DNA from: Candidatus Altarchaeales archaeon WOR_SM1_86-2
GTDB lineage: Archaea > Altiarchaeota > Altiarchaeia > IMC4 > MCBC01
NCBI GenBank assembly: GCA_001723855.1
Contig: MCBC01000141.1
Location: 1-16,406, forward strand
Direction of reading: 5' to 3'
DNA: 16,406 nt
In this document: positions 1 to 5,432 of the stretch, one piece after another
Numbering within the stretch: the first letter of the stretch is position 1
How the letters are laid out: each line of letters begins with the position of its first letter
The notes under the pieces: generated by a model
The model's input: only the letters and a program-made list of their open reading frames with translations
Database searches by the model: none
Told to the model about the DNA's origin: nothing
Position numbers and translations under genes: made by a program

Positions 1-2
1 AG

Positions 3-101
3 GATATAGATTTAAAAAGTCGGTATTACACAAATGATAAAACGAAGTGGTTGAAGAAGGACACAAACGGAAGAAACAGTAGCCGTAAGCAGTATTTTTA
101 A
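3..101 (+). CDS. C-terminal tail of an unidentified protein (partial, 5' end outside window)
   Basis: A frame open from the window edge runs 32 codons and ends at TAA (99-101). The tail is strongly basic and polar (ends RKQYF, with KWLKKD in the middle). The other two + frames close within the first 40 bases, so this is the only frame that could carry a gene in from the left. It is too short to identify a family, and an open stretch of this length can occur by chance. I call it a probable gene end because it fits the all-plus layout and is followed by a gap. Confidence 0.35.
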   Translation, partial: DIDLKSRYYTNDKTKWLKKDTNGRNSSRKQYF

Positions 102-149
102 ATTGGATTATATCTAAAACCAGTTAACTATCATAGACCTGTGGGAAAC

Positions 150-248
150 ATGGGTTTTATTAGAAAATTTATTAGAAAATCAACCGCTTTTATGAATCAT
201 ATCCCAGCCCGCTTCAACAAGATGATGTGCTATTTTTATAGGTCTTGA
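150..248 (+). CDS. Possible 32-residue cationic small protein
   Basis: ATG at 150 to TGA at 246-248 gives 32 residues starting MGFIRKFIRK. It has seven Lys/Arg and no acidic residue. The FIRKFIRK part is encoded by a perfect tandem 12-bp repeat (156-167 and 168-179). A TATA-like stretch (TTATATCT, about 108-115) lies roughly 35-40 nt upstream. It fills the only sizeable gap before the next gene. There is no homology evidence; it could equally be random open sequence in an AT-rich spacer. If real, it would be a small basic peptide, possibly membrane-active or nucleic-acid binding, but this is speculation. Confidence 0.25.
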   Translation: MGFIRKFIRKSTAFMNHIPARFNKMMCYFYRS

Positions 249-250
249 GA

Positions 251-258
251 TTATATTG
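251..258 (+). promoter_or_regulatory. TATA-like box before the duplicated-domain membrane protein
   Basis: TTATATTG is centred about 28 nt before the ATG at 283. That is the normal archaeal TATA-to-start distance, so the transcript would be leaderless or nearly so. No Shine-Dalgarno motif precedes the ATG. Inferred from spacing and composition only. Confidence 0.45.
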
Positions 259-282
259 TATCTATAACAAATAATACAATAA

Positions 283-1104
283 ATGGAAAACGAAACGAAA
301 AAACGGGTGGCGCTGATCGTCATCCTGCTGGCGATAGGGGCAATATTGGGGGGTGTGGGAAACATTTTCGGCGGAGGAGAAGTACATCCGGAAATTACAA
401 AAAAGGTAATCACGGTAGAGATGACGGAATACAGGGATAAGGTGGTAATGACAATGTACGAGGACGGTGGAATTATAGATACTTCTACCAGGATAAAGGA
501 GGAAGGGGAGGGGTGTGGAGTGTACGCAAAAGAGGCGGATAATTTGCTTGAGACAGCCGGGAAAGATAGTGGAGTAAAGGGGTTAATTGAAGGGAAGGAC
601 TATAAAGCAATTGGGTTTAAACCGGTCCTTGAACCGGATATGCCGGAGGGTGTATCTGACAGTAGGGTTTTCTTTGTAGTTTTGATACTCGAAGTTGAAG
701 GCAGTTACTATGAGGTCCTGATAGAGAAGTACAGTGAAACTGTAAAATCAATAGACAAAGGTTTAGAATCATATGATGAAGAGGTGATACTGAAACCAGA
801 GGATGACATGGAGGACTGTGACCCCGATAAAGAATTTGAGAAAATGGCGAACAGCCTGCTTGAGATTGCTATGAACGACAGCAGAGTACGGGAATTGATT
901 GAAGGGAAAGAATATCAAGTAATTAGCGTGTCGCACCTGATGCTGATGGGGGAAAGAAAACTACCAAAGCCGCTGGAGGAGAAACCACAGAACATCACAA
1001 CAACCCTGATGCTCGAAGTTGAAGGGAGATGTTATAATATCGTAATGGATATGGGTCCGGAGGGAGAAATGGTAAGAGCGGTAGAAAGAGGTTGTAACAA
1101 ATAG
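283..1104 (+). CDS. Signal-anchored extracellular protein with two copies of a PepSY-like domain
   Basis: 273 residues. A hydrophobic helix at about residues 8-30, preceded by KKR, acts as an uncleaved anchor or signal peptide and places the rest outside the cell. The exported part holds an internal duplication. Residues about 82-160 (LLETAGKDSGVKGLIEGKDY, then LILEVEGSYYEVLI) match residues about 183-271 (LLEIAMNDSRVRELIEGKEY, then LMLEVEGRCYNIVM). Each copy is a helix, an LIEGK(D/E)Y turn and two strands, resembling PepSY-like modules of secreted archaeal proteins; that family link is inference. The segments are strongly acidic. The start is supported by a TATA-like box 28 nt upstream. A T-rich stretch after the stop (1115-1133) may end transcription. 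I do not recognise a specific function. Confidence 0.85.
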   Translation: MENETKKRVALIVILLAIGAILGGVGNIFGGGEVHPEITKKVITVEMTEYRDKVVMTMYEDGGIIDTSTRIKEEGEGCGVYAKEADNLLETAGKDSGVKGLIEGKDYKAIGFKPVLEPDMPEGVSDSRVFFVVLILEVEGSYYEVLIEKYSETVKSIDKGLESYDEEVILKPEDDMEDCDPDKEFEKMANSLLEIAMNDSRVRELIEGKEYQVISVSHLMLMGERKLPKPLEEKPQNITTTLMLEVEGRCYNIVMDMGPEGEMVRAVERGCNK

Positions 1105-1114
1105 AGCGCCATCA

Positions 1115-1133
1115 TTTTTTAATTTTTGATTTT
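1115..1133 (+). terminator. Possible T-tract terminator
   Basis: Three T-runs (six, five and four Ts) follow the stop at 1104 within 30 nt, without a hairpin. Archaeal RNA polymerase commonly terminates on such T-tracts. The same AT-rich stretch could instead serve as promoter for the next gene at 1149, so the call is tentative. Confidence 0.3.
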
Positions 1134-1148
1134 AATTCAAGATGAAAA

Positions 1149-1640
1149 ATGAAAATCAAAGGAAAAACTGCATTTGTGATGATATTGTTTGTTGTAGCAG
1201 CATTCATACTCACCTTAAAAATACTCACCCCTTCCCATGTGAATGTCTATGTTGAAGAAAGCAGGACTGTGATAGACACCGGACTTAAGTCATTTTCACT
1301 CATGGATGTTGCGGTGATGCTCATCGCGGCAGTTGTGCTCACGATATGCGGGATGTATCTGTTGTTCTCTGATCGTGCTGTGCGGATGGGAAATGCCGTG
1401 GAGACAATTCTAAATGATAGAAAGAAGCGATGGAAAGAAATATCAAAAACGTTGAAAAATGATGAGCAGGTGATACACGAGGTGATAATTAATTCTGATG
1501 GAATTATTGCCCAGAGCGAGATTGTAGAGATGACAGGACTTTCAAAATCAACTGTCAGCAGAGCGTTGGATATGATGGAGAGTAAAGGATTGGTTGAGAG
1601 AAAGAGGAGGGGGATGGGGAATCTCGTTTTGTTGAGGTGA
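1149..1640 (+). CDS. Membrane-anchored winged-helix regulator
   Basis: 163 residues. Two hydrophobic helices (about 7-25 and 52-74) bracket a short, probably extracellular loop of about 25 residues. A basic segment (RKKRWKE, 91-97) and a C-terminal winged-helix DNA-binding domain (about 100-163) follow. The domain contains AQSEIVEMTGLSKSTVSRAL, with the recognition helix around 132-145, and a wing ending LVERKRRGMGNLVLL, as in MarR-like or HTH_24-type domains. By the positive-inside rule the DNA-binding part is cytoplasmic, giving a one-component transmembrane regulator. The start at 1149 is chosen because an ATG at 1142 is out of frame. Two palindromic AAACGCATTT elements lie just after this gene, before the next one, and are candidate binding sites. 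The target and signal are unknown. Confidence 0.85.
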   Translation: MKIKGKTAFVMILFVVAAFILTLKILTPSHVNVYVEESRTVIDTGLKSFSLMDVAVMLIAAVVLTICGMYLLFSDRAVRMGNAVETILNDRKKRWKEISKTLKNDEQVIHEVIINSDGIIAQSEIVEMTGLSKSTVSRALDMMESKGLVERKRRGMGNLVLLR

Positions 1641-1649
1641 GATTATAGA

Positions 1650-1681
1650 AAACGCATTTTACACTTCCGTGAAACGCATTT
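1650..1681 (+). promoter_or_regulatory. Tandem dyad elements upstream of the four-helix membrane protein
   Basis: AAACGCATTT occurs at 1650-1659 and 1672-1681. Each has dyad symmetry around CGCA (AAA-CGCA-TTT; the second extends to TGAAA-CGCA-TTTCA, 1671 region). Their centres are 22 bp apart, about two helical turns, which would put bound factors on one DNA face. A TATA-like GTTTATTA (1690-1697) follows about 10 bp later and sits about 33 nt before the ATG at 1727. The arrangement suggests a regulator site next to a promoter; the protein that binds is unknown. Confidence 0.4.
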
Positions 1682-1726
1682 CATCCGCGGTTTATTAGTT
1701 GTTTCACCATAGATTCTATAATAACG

Positions 1727-2392
1727 ATGAAAAAATCAATCCTGGAATTTTTAAAGCCAACGAAGGAGAAGATCCTGGTGATCCTGCTTATCGGGTTACT
1801 GGTCGCCTTAGCTGTGAGCGGTTTCTTTTGCAGCTGGGGTCTGCGGGAGCCGTGTCATCCCGTGGAAGATAACATATTGATTAAGACCTTTGTTGCGGGA
1901 ACGTCATACTTTATGTTTGTTCTGTATTCGCCTGTGATATGGGCTGCAGGAATCGTTTCCGGGATCGGTTACTATTTGATGCCTCACTCCTATCACCACT
2001 TTGATTTGGCGTTCATGGTATTTCTGTTTTCGCTGACGGCCGCATATACACACACCCTGTCATGCATAACCGTATTTTTGTCCAAAAAAATCCTTGAGAA
2101 ATTAAAATTAGATGGGTCGGGAGTAAAAAATATCGCCTCAATGGCTGCCGGAATCTTTGCGATCGGGATGATCATCCTTCTTTACGGCATCTTCAGTTAC
2201 GCCTCCGTGAGCGGCAAATGCTGCAGTAAATGCATGGAGGAGTATGAAAAAGAAGCGGGATTATGGTATGACAATACAAAAGAAGACAGTCCAAATTGCA
2301 GCGGTTACGACATACCCGGACAGGAATGCAGGGAATTTTTTGAGAAATATGGCATGGACACATATGATTGCTCAAATATCTTTACAGACTAA
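1727..2392 (+). CDS. Four-helix membrane protein with cysteine-rich C-terminal tail
   Basis: 221 residues. The N terminus carries a basic FLKPTKEKIL segment typical of small archaeal membrane proteins, then hydrophobic helices at about 16-35, 60-84, 94-118 and 138-161. The last 60 residues are soluble and hold six cysteines (165, 166, 169, 191, 201, 215), including a CCSKC cluster, suggesting disulfides if extracellular or metal binding if cytoplasmic. A further Cys pair (35, 43) lies in the first loop. The positive SKKILEKLK loop between helices 3 and 4 conflicts with a simple N-inside four-helix topology, so orientation is unresolved. A dyad pair and TATA-like box lie upstream; the first copy of the 56-bp repeat begins 9 nt after the stop. 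I do not recognise the family. Confidence 0.8.
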   Translation: MKKSILEFLKPTKEKILVILLIGLLVALAVSGFFCSWGLREPCHPVEDNILIKTFVAGTSYFMFVLYSPVIWAAGIVSGIGYYLMPHSYHHFDLAFMVFLFSLTAAYTHTLSCITVFLSKKILEKLKLDGSGVKNIASMAAGIFAIGMIILLYGIFSYASVSGKCCSKCMEEYEKEAGLWYDNTKEDSPNCSGYDIPGQECREFFEKYGMDTYDCSNIFTD

Positions 2393-2400
2393 TATCACAT

Positions 2401-2456
2401 AACTACGAAACCATTCGTAGCTATGCGTTTTTATGTTTGTAATTCCAGGTGTATAA
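2401..2456 (+). repeat. 56-bp intergenic repeat, copy 1 (hairpin plus TATA-like end)
   Basis: This element matches 3017-3072 at 50 of 56 positions, with a 31-bp identical core. It opens with a perfect 7-bp inverted repeat, CTACGAA (2403-2409) and TTCGTAG (2414-2420), around a 4-nt loop. It continues through ATGCGTTTTTATGTTTGTAA and ends in GTGTATAA. That last box is centred about 25 nt before the ATG of transcription factor E, as expected for a leaderless archaeal promoter. The element also lies just after a stop codon and has a T-run, so a role as 3' processing or termination signal cannot be excluded. Confidence 0.75.
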
Positions 2457-2477
2457 CCAATTAATAAAAACGCGAAC

Positions 2478-3002
2478 ATGAATACAAAAAGACTGCTCAG
2501 GGCATATAAACCAACACTTTCACAGGCCATGGGCGGGGATCACATAAAAGTTCTGCAGAAACTTTCCAGGCCAATGTACGACCATGACATATCCTCTTCC
2601 ATGAAAGTAAAAACAACCACGGTGAGGAAACTGTTGAATGAACTGTATGACTTCGGCCTGGTGGAGTATGAAAGACTGAGGGATAAAAAAACAGGGTGGT
2701 ACACCTACCTCTGGAGCAGGCGCGATGACAGGGTTGCGGGCTACATAAAGGATTCCCTTGAGAAAAGCCTGGGGGGTCTGGAGAACAGGCTTCTGCAGGA
2801 GCGCGATAATATAATGTTTGCGTGCGAATGCCAAAACGGCGGAGAGAACGGACACGTGACTTTCGGTCAGGCGATGGAATACGACTTCATATGCCCCGTA
2901 TGCAATACATCCTTCAGGCAATTCGATAACTCTGCCGTCATCTTGAAATTGGAGTCTGGCATCCTGGAATTAAGGAGAGGTCTTAAAGGGATTGGAGGGT
3001 AG
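2478..3002 (+). CDS. tfe: Transcription factor E, alpha subunit (TFIIE-alpha homologue)
   Basis: 174 residues, the normal length for archaeal TFE. This basal factor binds the TBP-TFB-RNA polymerase complex and helps open and stabilise the promoter bubble. The N-terminal winged helix (about 12-80) contains DISSSMKVKTTTVRKLLNEL and the family signature GWYTYLW (73-79). A charged helical linker (about 85-112) follows, then a zinc ribbon with C116 and C118 paired with C139 and C142, around the conserved TFGQAMEYDFICPVC segment. The first pair is CxC as read here, whereas many homologues have CxxC. It is a single gene between membrane-protein genes, flanked by two copies of the 56-bp repeat. Whether it is the only copy in the genome or a paralogue cannot be told from this window. 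Confidence 0.93.
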   Translation: MNTKRLLRAYKPTLSQAMGGDHIKVLQKLSRPMYDHDISSSMKVKTTTVRKLLNELYDFGLVEYERLRDKKTGWYTYLWSRRDDRVAGYIKDSLEKSLGGLENRLLQERDNIMFACECQNGGENGHVTFGQAMEYDFICPVCNTSFRQFDNSAVILKLESGILELRRGLKGIGG

Positions 3003-3016
3003 TTTGAAACCAATAT

Positions 3017-3072
3017 AACTACGAACCGATTCGTAGCTATGCGTTTTTATGTTTGTAATCCATAGTGTATAA
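3017..3072 (+). repeat. 56-bp intergenic repeat, copy 2 (hairpin plus TATA-like end)
   Basis: Second copy of the element at 2401-2456, 14 nt after the TFE stop. The stem CTACGAA / TTCGTAG (3019-3025 and 3030-3036) is unchanged; only loop bases differ (ACCA in copy 1, CCGA here), and four differences lie in the 3' part. Differences confined to the loop argue that the dyad is under selection. It again ends with GTGTATAA (3065-3072), here about 90 nt before the next ATG, so a transcript from this box would have a leader of about 60 nt. Confidence 0.75.
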
Positions 3073-3108
3073 TAATAGATTTTAACCGGGCTGTTTTTAT
3101 TATTATAA

Positions 3109-3129
3109 TAAACTTTTAAAAAAAGTTTA
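3109..3129 (+). promoter_or_regulatory. AT-rich hairpin in the leader of the VIT/VWA gene
   Basis: TAAACTTTT (3109-3117) and AAAAGTTTA (3121-3129) form a perfect 9-bp inverted repeat around an AAA loop, 29 nt before the ATG at 3159. It could be an operator, an mRNA leader structure, or chance in very AT-rich DNA. An AT-rich TTATTATTATAATA stretch (about 3096-3110) just upstream could be an alternative TATA box giving a leader under 30 nt. Confidence 0.35.
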
Positions 3130-3158
3130 ATCAAAAAAATAAAAAAATAATAACAAAA

Positions 3159-5429
3159 ATGAAAACGATTAAATTGGTTGGGACAGGAATCTTATTTATA
3201 TTACTGGCAGCAAATGTAATGGCAGACGGCATAATAATCCCCGAGCCCCCGGCGCCGGAGATCCATGTTGAGCTTCTGGAGATCAAATATCATCACGTAA
3301 ACGTAACGATAAGTGATCAATATACCGAAACATCCATTGACCAGGTCTTTCACAACCCGAATCACAGGGACCTGGAGGGCACGTACCTATTTCCTTTACC
3401 AATAGGGGCGTCCATCTCGGACTTTTCAATGTTCGTGGATAACGAGGAGATCAAGGGGGAGATCCTGGACAAAGACGATGCTAAAGAGATCTACGAGAGC
3501 ATAGTGAGGAGGATGAAGGATCCCGCGCTTCTGGAATACGTGGACAGGAACACATTTAAGGCAAGGGTCTACCCGATACCGGCCGGGGGGGACAAGAGGA
3601 TAAAGATGCGGTACGAGGAGGTTTTAACATGCGATAACGGCGTGTGCAGGTATGTTTACCCTCTTGACACGGAAAGATTCTCGTCAAAGAACCTTGAAAG
3701 CGTTCTCGTCTCCGTGAAGATCCACTCAGAAAACCCGATAAAAAGCATATACTCGCCAACCCATAAGATCGAGGTGAAAAAAGAGGACGACTATAACGCT
3801 GTCGTAACCTACGAGGAAAATAATGTCAAGCCGGACAAGGATTTTGAGTTATACTACACCCTCTCGGACAAGGATTTCGGGGTCAGCCTGTTAACGCATG
3901 AGGACTATTTTATGCTCCTGGTTGCGCCAAAGGTTGAGCTCTCGGAAGATGAAATCTCAAGAAAAGACATCATTTTTGTGTTTGATAAGTCCGGGAGCAT
4001 GTCCGGGGAAAAGATCGAGCAGGCACGGAACGCTCTTTTATTCTGTTTGAATAATCTAAACAAAGAGGACCGGTTCAACATAATCCCGTTCTCAACGGAC
4101 GTGGATTCATTTAAAGATGAGCTGTCGGGGGCGAATTCGCAGAACATAGACGAGGCATTGGACTTCGTCGGGGATATGGGCGCCAGCGGCGGAACAAACA
4201 TAGACGGCGCGTTAACCCTGGCGTTAAACCAGTTCTCGGGCAACAACAGGGCAAAGATGATAATATTCCTGACGGACGGTCTGCCGACGGTGGGGGAAAC
4301 AGACGTTGAGAACATACTGGCGAATGTTAAATCAGCAAACGAACAAAATATCCGGATTTTCGTTTTTGGCGTCGGATACGACGTCAACACAAAACTTCTT
4401 GATAAGATATCCTCGGAAAACCAGGGCGTTTCGGAATACGTTAAGCCGGGAGAGGACATCGAGGTTAAGGTAGGCAATTTCTACACGAAGGTCGCAAGTC
4501 CGGTGCTGTCGGATATCAGCATGGACTTTGGGGACATCAAGGTCGAGAAAATGTATCCCGGGGATCTCCCGGATTTATTTAAGGGCAGCCAGTTGATTGT
4601 GCTTGGACGGTACTCCGGGGAGGGCAATGCGGCGATAACATTAACCGGGTTTGTAAACGATAGGAAGCAGAAATATGTTTATGAGGGAACCTTCGCCGAC
4701 ACACCAAAAAACTCTTTTATCCCGAGATTGTGGGCGCAAAAAAGAATCGCGTATCTCCTGGATGAGATACGGCTTCACGGCGAAAACGAAGAGCTGGTTG
4801 ACGAGATAGTTAAGTTAAGCAAGCAGTACGGCATAATAACCCCGTACACTTCGTTTCTTGTGGCGCCGGAGGCTAAGAAAAGCGATTACAGGGGTTGGGA
4901 CGCCAATGTTGTATCCCGCGAGGAAACGGAATCTGCACAAAAGGCGATGGACTACGCATTCGCTCCCTCGAGCGGGGCGGGGGCTGTTAACGCGACCGTG
5001 GGCATACAAAAACTTAAGGAGGAGACGGTTGAGTACAGTCACGGGGAAATAAAATCAGTTGGCTCAAAGACATTTATCTACAGGGGCGGCGTATGGGTTG
5101 ACACGACCTATTCGGAACAGGAGATGGTTGACGTGAAATACGAGAGCGGATTGTATTTCGAGACCCTCTACAACAACACGGGATTGGGGGCGTATTTCTC
5201 GATCGGCAAGAGCGTGATCGTCTGTGATGAGGATACATGCATCAAGATCAGCGAAGATACTGGAGGAACATCCGGCACGGTGCCGCAGATCAATGTGACC
5301 GGAGGGGATGATGTTGACGGGGGAGGCGGGGATGCCGCCGGAAAGGGAATCAACTGGGCTGTAGCCGTAATCTGCCTGGTAATTCTCCTTTTCATCGCCC
5401 TTATTATAATCCTTTTGAAAAAAAAATGA
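3159..5429 (+). CDS. Secreted, membrane-anchored VIT + von Willebrand A domain protein
   Basis: 756 residues. A signal peptide (cleavage probably after about residue 22, VMA/DG) is followed by a VIT domain (about 28-160) with hallmarks LEGTYLFPLP, AKEIYESIV, DPALLEYV and FKARVYPIPAGGDKRIKMRY. A VWA domain (about 268-450) has a complete metal-ion-dependent adhesion site: D276, S278 and S280 in DKSGS, T346 in GGTN, and D373 in LTDG. The conserved segment KQYGIITPYTSFLVAPE follows, as in inter-alpha-trypsin inhibitor heavy chains and their prokaryotic relatives. A Gly/Asp-rich stretch leads to a C-terminal helix (about 732-753) ending KKK, which anchors it with the domains outside. No LPxTG-type or archaeosortase motif is seen. 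It is probably a metal-dependent adhesion or ligand-binding surface protein. The next gene starts 3 nt after the stop, so the two are almost certainly cotranscribed. Confidence 0.92.
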   Translation: MKTIKLVGTGILFILLAANVMADGIIIPEPPAPEIHVELLEIKYHHVNVTISDQYTETSIDQVFHNPNHRDLEGTYLFPLPIGASISDFSMFVDNEEIKGEILDKDDAKEIYESIVRRMKDPALLEYVDRNTFKARVYPIPAGGDKRIKMRYEEVLTCDNGVCRYVYPLDTERFSSKNLESVLVSVKIHSENPIKSIYSPTHKIEVKKEDDYNAVVTYEENNVKPDKDFELYYTLSDKDFGVSLLTHEDYFMLLVAPKVELSEDEISRKDIIFVFDKSGSMSGEKIEQARNALLFCLNNLNKEDRFNIIPFSTDVDSFKDELSGANSQNIDEALDFVGDMGASGGTNIDGALTLALNQFSGNNRAKMIIFLTDGLPTVGETDVENILANVKSANEQNIRIFVFGVGYDVNTKLLDKISSENQGVSEYVKPGEDIEVKVGNFYTKVASPVLSDISMDFGDIKVEKMYPGDLPDLFKGSQLIVLGRYSGEGNAAITLTGFVNDRKQKYVYEGTFADTPKNSFIPRLWAQKRIAYLLDEIRLHGENEELVDEIVKLSKQYGIITPYTSFLVAPEAKKSDYRGWDANVVSREETESAQKAMDYAFAPSSGAGAVNATVGIQKLKEETVEYSHGEIKSVGSKTFIYRGGVWVDTTYSEQEMVDVKYESGLYFETLYNNTGLGAYFSIGKSVIVCDEDTCIKISEDTGGTSGTVPQINVTGGDDVDGGGGDAAGKGINWAVAVICLVILLFIALIIILLKKK

Positions 5430-5432
5430 AAA

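Noticed and set aside
2403..2420. CTACGAA/TTCGTAG hairpin as a classical Rho-independent terminator
   Set aside because: The stem is only 7 bp, the T-run starts several bases later, and archaea do not depend on such hairpins. A promoter or operator role fits the TATA-like end better, though a 3' role is not excluded.
3905..4477. 190-codon open frame on the minus strand inside the VIT/VWA gene
   Set aside because: It lies fully opposite the VWA domain, whose MIDAS motif and family signatures are clear on the + strand. The antisense translation is Ser/Phe-rich with no recognisable motif.
5300..5429. Sortase or archaeosortase sorting signal at the end of the VIT/VWA protein
   Set aside because: No LPxTG, PGF or PEF-type tripeptide precedes the C-terminal helix. 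The helix and KKK tail look like a plain membrane anchor.
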